DNA from: Photobacterium aphoticum
Lineage (GTDB): Bacteria > Pseudomonadota > Gammaproteobacteria > Enterobacterales > Vibrionaceae
NCBI RefSeq assembly: GCF_001029435.1
Contig: NZ_LDOV01000010.1
Coordinates: forward strand, 186,001 to 250,000
Length of the DNA stretch: 64,000 nt
Direction of reading: 5' to 3'
A program made the translations under genes and the position numbers. The first letter of the stretch is position 1. Each line of letters opens with the position of its first letter. Under the pieces are notes generated by a model, which did not search any database, was not told the DNA's origin, and saw only the letters and a list, made by a program, of their open reading frames with translations. This document shows, piece after piece, positions 20,377-31,006 of the stretch.

Positions 20377-22026
20377 TTAGTTGTTGTTATTCGTGTACGT
20401 GCTTGCGCTGGTCTCCGTACTGGTGTCGGGTTGTTCGTCTTGGGATACATAACCTTTGCTGGCCGGTGGTGAAACATCTGACGTAACCCAACCACCCCCG
20501 AGCACTTTATACAAGGTCAAGAAGTTCAGCTGCTCAGATAGCTTGGTGTTTATCAACTCTTGCTGTGCGGTGTAGAACGAACGTTGTGAATCCAGCACCG
20601 TGAAATAGTCATCGACCCCTTCATCAAAGCGTAAGTTGGACAGGCGGAAACTCTCACCCGTGGCATCAACCAGCATTTGTTGGGCAGCAACCTGATCTTT
20701 GAGCGTGGCTTGATTGGCAAGGGCATCCGCGACTTCACGAAAGGCGGTCTGAATTGCTTTTTCGTATTGATTCAAGGCGATTTGTTGATCGGCACGTGCG
20801 ACATCCAGCTGGGCATCCAACTCTCCCCAGCGGAAAATGGGTAACACGAGGGTCGGCGTAAAGGTCCAACTCAGGCTGTCATCAGAAAACAGATCATCGG
20901 CGGAGGCACTTAATAACCCTCCGGTGGCTGTCAGGGAAATCGCGGGGAAGTACGCTGCTCGGGCTGCACCAATGTTGGCATTAGCCCCGATCAACTGGTG
21001 TTCGAGCGCCAGAATATCGGGACGGCGAAGTAACACAGTAGACGGCATCCCCACTTGAATCGGCGCAAATTGGATTTGCTCGGCCTGTTTGGGCAGTAAA
21101 TCGGTGGGAATCCGTGTGCCGACGAGGGTAGTCAGTGCATTGATATCCACGTTGACCTGACTGGTAAAACGGGCGACGTCTTTTAATGCGGTCGCGACGG
21201 TGGTTTGTGCCTGTGCGACATCCAAGCCTGTGGCAACGCCGCTGTTTAAGCTTTTCTGGGTCAGGTTGAGCGAGTCTTGCTGCAAGGTCAGGGTATCTTT
21301 TGCCAGCTGTAACAAGTATTGGTCGGCGAGCAGGGTCAAATAGGCTTCAATCACGCTGCTGACTAGGCTGAGCTGGGTATTTTTGCGCGCTTCAATGGTG
21401 GCGAGGTATTGCTCTAAGGCTTGTTGTTCTAAGCTGGCAATACGTCCCCAAAAATCAATCTCGTAGCTGGTGATCCCCAAATCCACGCTGTACTGACGGC
21501 TGATAGTGGAATTGCCATTGTTGGCGTTTTCTGGGATCCGTTGATTGGCGGCACCTGCGGTGGCATCGATATTCGGTAACCGATTGGCACGTTGAATGCC
21601 AAATAACGCTTCGGCGCGCTGAATATTGAGCAAGGCAATGCGTACATCACGGTTGTTATCGAGGGCTAATTCCACCACCTGTTGAATTTTGGGGTTTTGC
21701 ACAAACAGTCGCCAGTCTTGCTCGACCGTGACGGCTTTGGGGGCAACCGGTGACGTTCGTGCCTGTGTTTGCGTCTGTGACTGAGTTTGCGTTGCCGGGT
21801 AGCGACCGGGCACCGCTTCGCTGGAAAGCACCAATGGGCTGGTGGATGACGTATTGTTGGTCGCGGTATAGATGGAATAATTTGCGCTGTTGGTCGCATT
21901 GGGTTGTACAGGCCAGTCCTGTTCGACAGGCAGTGCGCCACGTTCATAATCAGGAATGAAGTTCACGCAACCTGCCGCAGAGATCGCCACCGCAATGGAC
22001 AGGGCAACGCCAGAAAGGTTAGTCAT
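20377..22026 (-). CDS. RND efflux outer-membrane factor lipoprotein (OprM/NodT family)
   Basis: This trimeric outer-membrane channel completes a tripartite RND pump. The start ATG at 22026 overlaps the pump gene by 8 bp (ATGACTAA) and gives a lipoprotein signal ending in the lipobox SAAGC (Cys about 19). An upstream extension of 40 codons is shadow translation. The body shows two OEP repeats with long alpha-hairpins, for example [29 protein letters not shown] and the C-terminal [22 protein letters not shown]. Motifs include [14 protein letters not shown] and [17 protein letters not shown]. The tail is Ser/Thr-rich. Confidence 0.93.
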   Translation of the reverse strand: MTNLSGVALSIAVAISAAGCVNFIPDYERGALPVEQDWPVQPNATNSANYSIYTATNNTSSTSPLVLSSEAVPGRYPATQTQSQTQTQARTSPVAPKAVTVEQDWRLFVQNPKIQQVVELALDNNRDVRIALLNIQRAEALFGIQRANRLPNIDATAGAANQRIPENANNGNSTISRQYSVDLGITSYEIDFWGRIASLEQQALEQYLATIEARKNTQLSLVSSVIEAYLTLLADQYLLQLAKDTLTLQQDSLNLTQKSLNSGVATGLDVAQAQTTVATALKDVARFTSQVNVDINALTTLVGTRIPTDLLPKQAEQIQFAPIQVGMPSTVLLRRPDILALEHQLIGANANIGAARAAYFPAISLTATGGLLSASADDLFSDDSLSWTFTPTLVLPIFRWGELDAQLDVARADQQIALNQYEKAIQTAFREVADALANQATLKDQVAAQQMLVDATGESFRLSNLRFDEGVDDYFTVLDSQRSFYTAQQELINTKLSEQLNFLTLYKVLGGGWVTSDVSPPASKGYVSQDEQPDTSTETSASTYTNNNN

Positions 22027-25000
22027 GACTTGGCTCCTTATGCGTGACGTTGACGCCTGGATCATCACCGGGTTTAGTACCCGTGGATTGAGTCCCCGTA
22101 TCTGGTTGTGGATCTTTGCCATGGAAAAAAAGTGTGACAACCACAAAGAAGAGAGGAATAAAAAAGATCCCTAAGAAGGTTGCGGTGATCACGCCGCCGA
22201 CAACGCCGGTGCCGACCGCATTTTGCGCCCCTGAACCGGCACCATTAGAAATGGCGAGCGGGACAACCCCCATACCAAAAGCGAGGGAGGTCATCAAAAT
22301 TGGACGTAAACGAATTTTGGCAGCATGAATAGCCGCGTGGTATATGTCTTCCCCCGCGTCATGGTATGACTTGGCAAACTCTACAATCATGATGGCATTT
22401 TTCGAGGCCAGGCCAATGGTTGTCAACAGACCAACCTGGAAATAGACATCGTTATCCAAACCAAAGAGCAGGGTGGCACTGACGGCGCCTAAAATCCCCA
22501 GTGGAATGATCAAAATCACCGAAAACGGTACTGCCCAACTTTCATAAAGTGCGGCTAAGCAGAGGAAGACGATCAGGATGGATAAGGCATATAAGAGCGG
22601 CGCTTGACCACTGGAAATGCGTTCCTGATAAGACATCCCCGTCCATTCTACACCCACGCCGGCAGGTAACTGGCTGACCAGTTTTTCCATTTCCAGCATG
22701 GCATCACCGGTACTGACGCCGGGAGCCGGTTCCCCCAGTATTTCCATGGCGGAGGTACCGTTATAACGTTCTAAGCGGGGCGAGCCATAGGTCCATTCAC
22801 CTTCACTGAATACCCGCATGGCGACCAAATCCCCGTCTTTATTGCGCACCTTCCATTCCATGATGTCTTCTGGATTCATACGGAAGGGGGTATAGGCTTG
22901 CACGTACACCTGTTTTACCCGCCCGCGATCGACAAAGTCATTCACGTAGCGGCTACCAAAGGCGATCCCTAGCGTATTGTTGATATCATTTATGGCGACA
23001 CCCAGTGCGCGGGCTTTAAGTTGATCAATTTTGATGTGGTATTGCGGGGTGTCATCTAAGCCATTGGGTCGAACAGCGGTAAGCAACGGGCTTTGTGCGG
23101 CCATGCCCAACAGCTGGTTACGGGCATTGATCATCGCCTCGTGGCCCATGCTGGATCGATCTTGCAGGAACATATCGAAGCCTGTGGCGTTACCCAGCTC
23201 CATGATGGCCGGCGGCGCAAAGGCGAAGATCAAGGCTTCAGGTATCTGGGTAAACGCCCCCATAGCCCGCCGAACAATGGCATTGACCTTGTCTTGCGGC
23301 TCGGTACGCTCATCCCAGTCTTTCAGTGATACGAACATCATGCCGGTATTGGCACCGGAACCGGCGAAGCTGAAACCAGCAACTGAAAAGACCGATTGCA
23401 CGTTTTTCTGTTCTTTTTCCAGAAAATAGTCTTCTACTTGATCAAGGATCTCCAGCGTTTGCCCCTGTGTGGAGCCACTGGGCAGCTGCACCATGCTCAT
23501 CATCACCCCTTGGTCTTCATCTGGTAAGAAACCACTGGGCAGACGTAAAAAGAGCAACGCCATGACAGCACCGATCCCTAAATAGATCAGCAAGAAGCGC
23601 ACACTACGATGAGTAATGAAAGTCACGGCGTTGGTGTATTTGTTGGTGGCTTTGTCGAAATTACGGTTAAACCATCCCGCAAAGCCAGTGTCTTTGTGGC
23701 CGTCGGTGGTTTTGAGCAGGCTGATGCACAGGGTAGGCGTCAGAATAATCGCCACCATGACCGACAGGGCCACAGCGGTCACAATTGTGATCGAGAACTG
23801 GCGATAAATGGCCCCTGTTGAACCTGCAAAAAATGCCATGGGAACAAATACCGCACATAGCACCATACCAATCCCGATCAAGGCACTGGTGATCTCATGC
23901 ATAGATTTTTCCGTGGCGGCACGTGGGTCTAAACCTTCTTCTTCCATGATCCGTTCGACGTTTTCAACCACCACGATGGCATCATCCACCAATAAGCCGA
24001 TGGCCAGTACCAAGGCAAACATAGTTAACGTATTGATGGAATAGCCGAGTATCAATAGCACCGCGAATGTCCCTAATACCACCACTGGAACGGCAATGGT
24101 TGGGATAAGCGTGGCACGGAGGCTTTGTAAAAACAGCAGCATGACCAAGAAGACCAGAAAGACCGCTTCTAATAAGGTTTTGACCACTTCTTCAATGGAG
24201 ATTTTGATGAAGGGGGTGGTGTCATACGGATAGACAACAGAGATCCCTTCTGGGAAGAAGGGTTTGAGTTCTTCCAGTTTGGCCCGTACCGCATCCGCCG
24301 TTTCCAGTGCGTTTTTCCCGGTCGCCAGCGCAATCGAAATCCCCGAGGCGGGTTGTTTGTTAAAGGCGGAAACCGTTTGATACGAGGCGGCACCCAGTTG
24401 TACATCGGCCACATCTTCAATTAATACTTGTGAGCCGTCAGGGTTGACCTTTAACAGAATTTTTTTGAATTGCTCGACGGTTTGCAGGCGTGATTGTGCC
24501 GTAATTGTGGCGTTGATTTGTTGTTGGGGTGTTGTCGGCGCCGCGCCTAATTGCCCCGCTGAGACTTGGGCATTTTGTTCCTGAATGGCGGAGACCACAT
24601 CGGACGGCATGAGCTCGAAGCTTTCCAGTTTATAGGGGTTGAGCCAAATGCGCATGGCATATTCAGCCCCGAATAACTGGGTTTGCCCGACGCCATCCAC
24701 ACGGCTGAGAGGGTCAAGCACGTTACTGGCGATGTAATCGGAAATGTCATTGTTGTCTAACGACGGATCACTGGAGACAAAGCCGATCACCATCAAAATC
24801 GAGTTACTGGCTTTCTCTACCCGCACCCCTTGGTTTTGCACATCAATGGGCAACAAGGGCGTGGCGGCAGAGAGTTTGTTTTGCACCTGTACCTGTGCGA
24901 TATCGGGATCCGTACCGGCAGCAAAGGTCAGGGTGGTGGTGGTATTACCAAACGAATCAGACGTCGATGACATGTACAGCAGGTTATCCAACCCATTCAT

Positions 25001-25204
25001 TTGCTGCTCAATCACCTGCGTGACGGAATCTTCGGCGGTTTTGGCCGATGCCCCCGGGTAGTTCGCAGAGATCTGAATGGCGGGGGGCGCAATGCTGGGG
25101 TATTGCGCAATAGGGAGCAGGATAATGGCAATCACCCCTGCCAGCATCACTAATATCGCCAATACCCAAGCAAAAACAGGGCGTGCAATGAAAAAATGAG
25201 CCAT
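22019..25204 (-). CDS. RND multidrug efflux pump, AcrB/MexB (HAE1) family
   Basis: This 1061-residue proton-driven inner-membrane exporter takes drugs and other amphiphiles from the periplasm. The sequence starts [23 protein letters not shown] and has the twelve-helix plan with two large periplasmic loops. The proton-relay Asp pair in TM4 is present ([21 protein letters not shown]), as is GxSxxNAI-type [15 protein letters not shown] in TM11. Length and motifs match AcrB (1049). It is the middle gene of the adaptor-pump-channel operon on the minus strand, 9 bp after the adaptor gene and overlapping the channel gene. No local TetR or two-component regulator is present. Confidence 0.95.
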   Translation of the reverse strand: MAHFFIARPVFAWVLAILVMLAGVIAIILLPIAQYPSIAPPAIQISANYPGASAKTAEDSVTQVIEQQMNGLDNLLYMSSTSDSFGNTTTTLTFAAGTDPDIAQVQVQNKLSAATPLLPIDVQNQGVRVEKASNSILMVIGFVSSDPSLDNNDISDYIASNVLDPLSRVDGVGQTQLFGAEYAMRIWLNPYKLESFELMPSDVVSAIQEQNAQVSAGQLGAAPTTPQQQINATITAQSRLQTVEQFKKILLKVNPDGSQVLIEDVADVQLGAASYQTVSAFNKQPASGISIALATGKNALETADAVRAKLEELKPFFPEGISVVYPYDTTPFIKISIEEVVKTLLEAVFLVFLVMLLFLQSLRATLIPTIAVPVVVLGTFAVLLILGYSINTLTMFALVLAIGLLVDDAIVVVENVERIMEEEGLDPRAATEKSMHEITSALIGIGMVLCAVFVPMAFFAGSTGAIYRQFSITIVTAVALSVMVAIILTPTLCISLLKTTDGHKDTGFAGWFNRNFDKATNKYTNAVTFITHRSVRFLLIYLGIGAVMALLFLRLPSGFLPDEDQGVMMSMVQLPSGSTQGQTLEILDQVEDYFLEKEQKNVQSVFSVAGFSFAGSGANTGMMFVSLKDWDERTEPQDKVNAIVRRAMGAFTQIPEALIFAFAPPAIMELGNATGFDMFLQDRSSMGHEAMINARNQLLGMAAQSPLLTAVRPNGLDDTPQYHIKIDQLKARALGVAINDINNTLGIAFGSRYVNDFVDRGRVKQVYVQAYTPFRMNPEDIMEWKVRNKDGDLVAMRVFSEGEWTYGSPRLERYNGTSAMEILGEPAPGVSTGDAMLEMEKLVSQLPAGVGVEWTGMSYQERISSGQAPLLYALSILIVFLCLAALYESWAVPFSVILIIPLGILGAVSATLLFGLDNDVYFQVGLLTTIGLASKNAIMIVEFAKSYHDAGEDIYHAAIHAAKIRLRPILMTSLAFGMGVVPLAISNGAGSGAQNAVGTGVVGGVITATFLGIFFIPLFFVVVTLFFHGKDPQPDTGTQSTGTKPGDDPGVNVTHKEPSHD

Positions 25205-25213
25205 AACGCGTTC

Positions 25214-26419
25214 CTATTGCTGAGAAGGGGTAGACGAACCGGGTGTGCCTTGTGCTGAACCTTGCTTGGCTGTGATCTCATGGGACTTAGCCACCGGACT
25301 GCCCGGACGCACAAACTGCAGGCCATCCACAATCACTTTTTGACCGACTTTCAGCCCCTTAGTGATCAGCCATTGATTGTCCACGAGCCGATCAGCGGTC
25401 ACCGTGATGATGTCGACTTTGTTGTCGCTGTTGATCACCGAGACTTGCGCATCGCCTTTTGGAGTCCGTGACAAGGCTTTGGCGGGAATAAGGATGGCTT
25501 TGTCCATCACGCCACGAGGCAGTGACGCGCGTACAAACATGCCAGGGAGTAAGATTTGATCCGGGTTAGGGAAAGTGACCCGCAACACGAACGAGCCGGT
25601 TGTTTCATCAATGTTTACGTCAGAAAACAGAATGGCGCCGCGATGATCGTAAGTGGTGCCGTCCTCCAAGAAGAGGGTGATATTTTTCGACTCTCCTTGA
25701 GTGCGGGTAAATTGCCCTTGCGCTAATTCCCGACGGAATTTCAATAATTCAGTGCTGGAGGCGGTGAGGTCCACATACATTGGGTTGTAGGTCTGAACCG
25801 TGACTAACGGCGCGGACTGGTTAGCGGTGACCAATGCCCCGGCGGTGACGGTGGAGCGTCCGGCTCGGCCGGCAATCGGGGAATAGACACGGGTGTAGTT
25901 GAGGTTGATTTTGGCATTTTCGACCGCCGCTTTGGCACTGGCAACATCGGACTGTGCTTCCTGATAGGTGGCGACGGCATCGTCATAATCTTGCTGTGAC
26001 ACCGCACGTTCTCGTACTAATCGGCGGTAGCGTTCGGCTCGATTACGGGCAGTGGATTGATTGGCGATGGTTTTGCGCAGGTCCGATTGAGCTTGATCCA
26101 ATTGTAATTGAAAGGGAGCCGGGTCAATTTGATAGAGCGGCTGGCCTTGTTTCACCATGGTGCCTTCTTCAAACAACTGCCGCAGAATAATACCGCCTAC
26201 CTGTGGGCGTACCTCGGCTTCGAATGAGGCGAGGGTACGGCCGGGCATCTCATCATTCAGAACCACTTGCTGGGTATTTATTGTGATGTAACCAATGTCA
26301 TATTGTGGCCCTTTAGCGGCAGGGGCGCCAGTATCTTCACACCCTTGCAGTACCCCAGTGCTCAGCCACACCATTGCGAGAGACAAGCGTTTTAATGCGC
26401 TTAAATTGATCATAACCAC
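25214..26419 (-). CDS. RND efflux periplasmic adaptor lipoprotein (AcrA/MexA family)
   Basis: This membrane fusion protein bridges the RND pump and the outer-membrane channel. It has an N-terminal lipoprotein signal with lipobox VLQGC (Cys about 27). The lipoyl half-motif EVRPQVGGIILRQLFEEGTMVKQGQPLYQIDP is followed by a coiled-coil hairpin (about 95-165), then a second lipoyl half INLNYTRVYSPIAGRAGRS and beta-barrel and membrane-proximal domains. It is 401 residues long, compared with 397 for AcrA. It is the first gene of the operon on the minus strand. Two alternative starts (codons 1 and 3) do not alter the signal peptide. Confidence 0.94.
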   Translation of the reverse strand: MVMINLSALKRLSLAMVWLSTGVLQGCEDTGAPAAKGPQYDIGYITINTQQVVLNDEMPGRTLASFEAEVRPQVGGIILRQLFEEGTMVKQGQPLYQIDPAPFQLQLDQAQSDLRKTIANQSTARNRAERYRRLVRERAVSQQDYDDAVATYQEAQSDVASAKAAVENAKINLNYTRVYSPIAGRAGRSTVTAGALVTANQSAPLVTVQTYNPMYVDLTASSTELLKFRRELAQGQFTRTQGESKNITLFLEDGTTYDHRGAILFSDVNIDETTGSFVLRVTFPNPDQILLPGMFVRASLPRGVMDKAILIPAKALSRTPKGDAQVSVINSDNKVDIITVTADRLVDNQWLITKGLKVGQKVIVDGLQFVRPGSPVAKSHEITAKQGSAQGTPGSSTPSQQ

Positions 26420-26651
26420 AGCCTATGTCCACCCCATTATTCAACGACAAACGCAGGTGAAAAATTAACCTGCGAACAATGAAAGCTTATGGAAGATTTT
26501 TAGCGGTGAATGTCTTAACTTTGCATATGGTATGGGGGGAGGCGAAAGGCATTGGAGAATGCGGCGGCAATTCAGTCAGTTGCTGTCTACTGACCAGCCA
26601 GTCCCGCAAGCGTCAATAATAGACGAAGGAATATGGATGAAAAAATGCCGC

Positions 26652-27248
26652 TCAGTTGACTAATTTTTTCATCTGCAGACCAAGAAAAATAAAGCTGATC
26701 CCTTCAATCAATAAGGATACGCCCACAAAGATCCCCAGCAGGGAAAGGGAGAATGTCGGATCATCGAGATACGAGAAGAAGTAACCGCCAATAATGACGG
26801 ATAACAGGCCGCTTAAGATAATCCAGGTACTGCCGGGTAGGCCACGGTTACTCATACCAAAAATCATGCGTGTCGCCCCGTTAAATATCATCACGATGAC
26901 CATTAACATGGTGATCGTGACTAAGCCCTCCAGCGGTTTGAAGAGAATAAACAGCCCCCCGACGATATAGAGCACGGCACTGAGAACATACCAGAGTTTG
27001 ACCTTCCATTCATGAATACTGAAGGTGTGATAGGCCTGTACCAATCCACTGAACAGGAAGATCCCGCCAATGATGGTGGTGATCGTCAGCCCTGCCGCGA
27101 CAGGCAGACTGATGGCGGCGAGGCCCGCTAAGGCAATCAGCGCCCCGACAATGGCAAACCATTTCCAGCCTTTGGAGAGAAAACGCTGGGCGGTAACGTT
27201 ATTGGTGTTTTCAGTAGAAGGATTGGGTGTTTGATTGGATGTATCCAT
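26652..27248 (-). CDS. HdeD family (DUF308) inner-membrane protein
   Basis: This 198-residue integral membrane protein has six predicted TM segments arranged as repeated pairs. Typical DUF308/HdeD phrases are ISLPVAAGLTITTIIGGIFLFSGLVQAYHTF and GGLFILFKPLEGLVTITMLMVIVMIFNG. HdeD is linked to acid resistance in E. coli at high cell density, but most homologues are untested. A polar Asn/Thr-rich N-terminus of about 25 residues precedes TM1. GAGAGG 6 nt before the ATG gives a good ribosome-binding site. Confidence 0.88.
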   Translation of the reverse strand: MDTSNQTPNPSTENTNNVTAQRFLSKGWKWFAIVGALIALAGLAAISLPVAAGLTITTIIGGIFLFSGLVQAYHTFSIHEWKVKLWYVLSAVLYIVGGLFILFKPLEGLVTITMLMVIVMIFNGATRMIFGMSNRGLPGSTWIILSGLLSVIIGGYFFSYLDDPTFSLSLLGIFVGVSLLIEGISFIFLGLQMKKLVN

Positions 27249-27399
27249 GCGTAACCTCTCGGTGGGTAAAGATATCCCAAAGTCTAGTCGAGAAAGCTGT
27301 CAGGCTAGAAAGATCAGCACGACACCACGCTGTACGCGGTGCCGTCCTGTAGGGGGATGGGTGAATCAGTGTCTGTGTGTCAGTCAGTGGTGTTGTCTG

Positions 27400-28188
27400 T
27401 TAGCTTGCCATTGATGACGGATGCAGGTATTGCTGCCACGCCGTGTGATACAAGGCTTTCGAGGTAGCACGCAGTTGCTGGATCTGCGCGGTTTCGAATT
27501 CACTCAAATCACGTTGTTGTGACTGTGCTGTTCGCTCAATACGCTGGATTTGCTCGTAAATCTTATGCTCTTCACCATTTTTGACATCAGAAACGGCGGC
27601 CAAGTGCAATTGTACTTCGGCAATCAGTTGTGATTGCGGCAAACGGACCAGGACTTTCAAATCACGGTAGCCAGAGGCAGTCGGATTTTTAAAGCGGTTT
27701 TTTACCGCGACCAACGTGGCTTCTTTGCCCATCCACTCAAAGGCCTGTACAAGGCTAGGGATGTCGTTGGCAACCAGTGATGCACGTGCCAGGTCGGTGA
27801 TTTTCGTTGCGTCACCTTCCAGTTCAGTATCCACTTTGGTCTGTGCGCGTTGCTTGGTTTTTACACCGGGCAGAATCACGTCAGTGCTCGTCAGCAGGCC
27901 AATTTCCTGCATCAAATTATTCAATTCATCCTGCGCAGCAGGTGCTTGTGCATACAGCTTATTAAAGTCAGCATATGGCTGTGCAATGTGTGGCGCACGC
28001 CAATCCTGAATGCTGTACAAACCGCTCAAGCTTTGCTGGAAAGACTTCTTGCTGCCTTCCGACAAGCGAGCGGGAAACTCATATTCTTGTTTGTTGTGAT
28101 CAGTCGCTAGCGGTGCAGCAACGGCTGAACTTCGGCCCAAAACAAACAAAAGGATAAAACATGTGCGAAGTAACGACTTCACGTCCAT
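27400..28188 (-). CDS. Exported RelA/SpoT-fold protein, copy 1
   Basis: This 262-residue protein has a Sec signal peptide (cleavage near AVAA, residue 25) followed by a region that resembles the RelA/SpoT nucleotidyltransferase fold (PF04607-like). The basic helix GVKTKQRAQTK (108-118) is followed by ITDLARASLV with D132 at the place of the catalytic Mg-binding Asp. The core NRFKNPTASGYRDLKVLV has Y174 at the position of the GDP-stacking Tyr. Then come IAEVQLHL (E191, Q193) and EEHKIYE. There is no HD hydrolase, TGS or ACT domain. Export is odd for an alarmone synthetase. The protein may instead be a toxin, an effector or a catalytically altered relative. It is a tandem paralogue of the next gene. 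Confidence 0.68.
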   Translation of the reverse strand: MDVKSLLRTCFILLFVLGRSSAVAAPLATDHNKQEYEFPARLSEGSKKSFQQSLSGLYSIQDWRAPHIAQPYADFNKLYAQAPAAQDELNNLMQEIGLLTSTDVILPGVKTKQRAQTKVDTELEGDATKITDLARASLVANDIPSLVQAFEWMGKEATLVAVKNRFKNPTASGYRDLKVLVRLPQSQLIAEVQLHLAAVSDVKNGEEHKIYEQIQRIERTAQSQQRDLSEFETAQIQQLRATSKALYHTAWQQYLHPSSMAS

Positions 28189-28539
28189 TCATCAGCTCCT
28201 TGTGCCAGGGGTCTCTGGCATATACGTAAACGGTGGTTTCAACGGTGAATGCCGATGAAAAAAAGGTGACGTATACAAAGGGTTGAGCGGCGCTACACGA
28301 AGAAGATTAGCAGAGTTAGCTGAACAGAAGATGAATTTCATTCAAACCAATAAGCAAAATAGCGCTTTCTTTCATCATTTTGTTCAAGTCGGAATCAATA
28401 GTGTGAGCTGCAGAAGAAAAACGCACTGCGCGTGAAGTCAAACCAAGAGGGCAGAACAGAGGGTGAAAAACTAAAAAGGAGCCCAATGGACTCCTTTCTC
28501 TGACAAGTTCATCGCTGTTAGATGAACGATAAACCGTGA
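28189..28539. other. Spacer between the two RelA/SpoT-like genes
   Basis: No ORF was found. It contains the terminator of the upstream paralogue (28473-28497) and presumably the promoter of the downstream copy. Nothing else is recognisable. Confidence 0.5.
28473..28497 (-). terminator. Intrinsic terminator of copy 2 gene
   Basis: On the minus strand AAGGAG...CTCCTT with a 9-nt partly paired loop is followed by TTTTTAG. It follows the stop of the 28540-29364 gene. Confidence 0.75.
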
Positions 28540-29364
28540 TTAACTGGCCAGTGCCAGCAGCTCCTCATTGGGCGCAGGGCTGACCGGTGCCAGTGACGGA
28601 TTCAGGTATTGATGCCAAGCGTGCTGGTACATCTCTTGTGATTGATTACGCAGCTGCGTGATCGTCGCGCGTTCAATGTCATTCAATACACGTTGTTCAG
28701 CCTGTGCGGTACGTTCAATTTGCTGAATATTGGCGTAGATATCATGTTCAGGGCCGCTTTTGATATCCGCAATTGCATTCAAGTGCAGCTGAATTTCCGC
28801 AATGATGCCCGTTTGTGGCAGTTGTACCAGCATTTTCAGATCACGGTAACCGGATGCGGCAGGTGTTTTAAAGCGGTTCTTGGTTTCTAAGACGGTGGCT
28901 TCACGGCTGAGTAGGCTGTATGCATCGACCAGTGAGGCAATGTTATCAGCGACCAGGGTGCCACGGGCAATGTCTGTCAGTAATTCAGGATGGCCGTTGA
29001 GTTCGGTGGCAATTTTATATGCAGCACGCTCTTTGGATTTCACACCCGGCAAAATAGGCAAGGTGGTGGTGTGCAAACTGACTTGTGTTAACAGTTGCTG
29101 CAATTCATGTTGTGCAGGCTCTGCATGTTGGTACAGGGTATCAATATCCGTGAAGGGTTGATTGACCGAAGCGGCTCGAAAACTCGGAATGGCATAAAGG
29201 CCGCTGAGCGAACGTTGAAAATTGTCTTTTGTGTCTTGCGTAGGGGATGCCGGATGCTCGATGTCCGCATCGGTGAACTGTGGAATCGTTGCATTTGCAA
29301 CAGGGCCTCGTCCGAGAATACAAAACAGGACAAAGCAGGTTCTGAACAAAGATTTCGCGCTCAT
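28540..29364 (-). CDS. Exported RelA/SpoT-fold protein, copy 2
   Basis: This 274-residue paralogue of the 27400-28188 product has the same plan. The signal peptide (MSAKSLFRTCFVLFCILGRG...ANA) is followed by a helical region and the RelA/SpoT-like core GVKSKERAAYK, LTDIARGTLV, NRFKTPAASGYRDLKMLV, IIAEIQLHL and PEHDIYANI. The putative catalytic Asp, Tyr and Glu/Gln are all kept. The C-terminal helices (AEQRVLNDIERATITQLRNQSQEMYQHAWHQYLNPS) also align with copy 1, and there is an extra PVSPAPNEELLALAS tail. The two genes are separated by a terminator and so are probably separate transcripts from a local duplication. Confidence 0.68.
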   Translation of the reverse strand: MSAKSLFRTCFVLFCILGRGPVANATIPQFTDADIEHPASPTQDTKDNFQRSLSGLYAIPSFRAASVNQPFTDIDTLYQHAEPAQHELQQLLTQVSLHTTTLPILPGVKSKERAAYKIATELNGHPELLTDIARGTLVADNIASLVDAYSLLSREATVLETKNRFKTPAASGYRDLKMLVQLPQTGIIAEIQLHLNAIADIKSGPEHDIYANIQQIERTAQAEQRVLNDIERATITQLRNQSQEMYQHAWHQYLNPSLAPVSPAPNEELLALAS

Positions 29365-29599
29365 TGAATCTCCTTGGTCTCACCACAGTAACATGCTGTG
29401 GTGCTACTGAAGATATCGGGTCTGCGGGGCGATTTTCAATGTGCAAAAGGGCGAAAAAACCTTACTTATTACAAGGTTGTGATCGGGCTCCCACTTGTAT
29501 GCATGATGCGGATAACGATGTGTAACATTGCATGACAGTAGCAAAATACGCCGATAAACAGTGGTAGAATGCGCGGGTTAATTCAGCGAGAGATTTGTC

Positions 29600-29932
29600 A
29601 TGCAACAGGATTTGTTCATTATTTTTGCCATTGTTTGGGTCGGTATGGCCATTGGCAGTTATATGTTGTTCCAACGAGGAAAGGACGTCGAGCGCAAGCG
29701 TAAGTTGTGGCCAATGTATACCATTGGTAGCAATGTGGTGGTGGGGGCGGTGATTGTGTATATGCAGCCACCATTGTATTTAATGTTGGCGTTATTGGCA
29801 CTGATGGTACCGGTGACAGTGATGACGATCCGTTCAACCAAGTTTTGTGATGCGTGTGGTAGCCCGTCACGCTCGCCTTTCTTTATGAAGCCTCCGGCAA
29901 ACTGCTCACATTGCCAGAAGCCTTTAAAATAA
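29600..29932 (+). CDS. Small membrane protein with C-terminal zinc-ribbon-like motif
   Basis: The family is not recognised. This 110-residue protein has three hydrophobic segments (about 5-25, 45-60 and 62-80). A C-terminal pair of CxxC knuckles follows (FCDACG...NCSHCQK, spacing 17), suggesting a cytoplasmic metal-binding ribbon. GAGAGATTTGTC precedes the ATG. It stands alone on the plus strand between minus-strand genes. Confidence 0.7.
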   Translation: MQQDLFIIFAIVWVGMAIGSYMLFQRGKDVERKRKLWPMYTIGSNVVVGAVIVYMQPPLYLMLALLALMVPVTVMTIRSTKFCDACGSPSRSPFFMKPPANCSHCQKPLK

Positions 29933-29973
29933 GCGTTTGTCTCCTCGGTGATGGCCTTCACGGCCATTGCCTG

Positions 29974-30336
29974 TTATGCACTTAGGCATTTTTCTGTGAG
30001 TGCATCCCGTTCAAATTGAATACCTTGCCAACCGTACTTCATGAAATGGCGAATATTCTGGTGATCGTTGCCTTCCGGGTGCTGTAAGACATCCACGCGA
30101 TAATGCTCCCCAAAGCAAGCAAGCACTTCGGCTTCCGAAAGATTTTGTCTTTTCGCAAAGGCAAATACACGGCAGGAGCCTTCATTCTGTCCTGGTGCGT
30201 TATGCAGAGTGTCTTTTCCTAAACCATTGGTAAAGCCAGCTGGAGAGTAGTCGTAATGTTGATTGATGGTTTCAATCACTTGTTTAAAGCCGACGGTTTC
30301 AGGGTGGTGTTTAATTTGATGAAGTAGCGTTTCCAT
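29974..30336 (-). CDS. HopJ-family protein
   Basis: This protein of about 120 residues matches the HopJ type III effector family (PF08888): PETVGFKQVIETINQHYDYSPAGFTNG near the N-terminus, then NEGSCRVFAFAKRQNLSEAEVLACFGEHYR and IRHFMKYGWQGIQFE. The family name comes from Pseudomonas, but most members in marine gammaproteobacteria occur without a type III system, and none is visible here. A cytoplasmic role is more likely. The start at METLLHQ is chosen because AGGAG lies 9 nt upstream. The ATG three codons earlier directly abuts that SD. Confidence 0.85.
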   Translation of the reverse strand: METLLHQIKHHPETVGFKQVIETINQHYDYSPAGFTNGLGKDTLHNAPGQNEGSCRVFAFAKRQNLSEAEVLACFGEHYRVDVLQHPEGNDHQNIRHFMKYGWQGIQFERDALTEKCLSA

Positions 30337-30390
30337 CGCGAGCATCTCCTTCTGTGTATCTCTTATGTGTTGTCTCTAAAGTCATGAGAT

Positions 30391-30418
30391 TCCCGTCAGC
30401 TATCTGATGCTGACGGGA
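30391..30418. repeat. Perfect 10-bp inverted repeat between HopJ-like and DUF2750 genes
   Basis: TCCCGTCAGC and GCTGACGGGA flank an 8-nt loop just downstream of the DUF2750 stop. There is no T run on either strand, so it is probably an mRNA 3'-end stabiliser rather than a classical terminator. Confidence 0.6.
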
Positions 30419-30424
30419 TGTCAG

Positions 30425-30823
30425 TTAACGCTGACCTTGTTTTTTCGCTTGCTGTTTAAGCTCGAAATCAAGTTCATCAGGGAAAACAACCAACCCGTCT
30501 TCATCTTGATTCGGGAAAATAACAACAGCCAGTTCGTCATCCTCTAGGCCGTAAGTCCAACGGCTGTGCCATTTGTTCAATGAAATGGCTTCCGCTTTAC
30601 AGTTATCCCAGTCACCGGTTGCCCAAGATTCAGCAAACTCTTTGTTTGGCCAAACTGGCACGCAATCTTCGTCATCGGTGTTAAGCATGACACAGCCATG
30701 CTCGTCAGTCAGAATCCAAATTTCACGGTTAGCAACCACTTCCTTCACCAAATATTGGTAACGTTTTTCGGCATCATAAGCCTGGATTGTTTCAATTTGG
30801 TTTGGATCTAATGGCGTGGACAT
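30425..30823 (-). CDS. DUF2750 domain protein
   Basis: This acidic 132-residue cytoplasmic protein matches the DUF2750 (PF11042) pattern: QAYDAEKRYQYLVKEVVANREIWIL, then a central VPVWPNKEFAESWATGDWDNC and the WTYGLEDDELAVVIFPNQDEDGLVVFPDELDFEL end. Function is unknown. The start at MSTPLDPNQ is preferred over MCYRKRQ, because GGAAAAG lies about 5 nt upstream and the extension is atypical. The conserved Trp and Asp/Glu surfaces hint at a protein-interaction role. Confidence 0.82.
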   Translation of the reverse strand: MSTPLDPNQIETIQAYDAEKRYQYLVKEVVANREIWILTDEHGCVMLNTDDEDCVPVWPNKEFAESWATGDWDNCKAEAISLNKWHSRWTYGLEDDELAVVIFPNQDEDGLVVFPDELDFELKQQAKKQGQR

Positions 30824-31006
30824 TTGTCTTTTCCTGTAACACATAGTAATAGGGTCATAGCATAGAGGAAAATTAGACTTTAGTCATTGTGTTAGCGGTG
30901 TGGTTTTTGCTTTCTACGCCCTGCAAAAATGTTGCCGGGCGTAGATACCTATCTGGTCGAACCTATCTGGCCGAACTATCAGGCAGAGTGAGAAAGGCTG
31001 GAAGGA

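Noticed and set aside
29974..30336. HopJ name implying a type III secreted effector
   Set aside because: No type III secretion genes are in the window, and the family is common in free-living marine bacteria. The name is historical.
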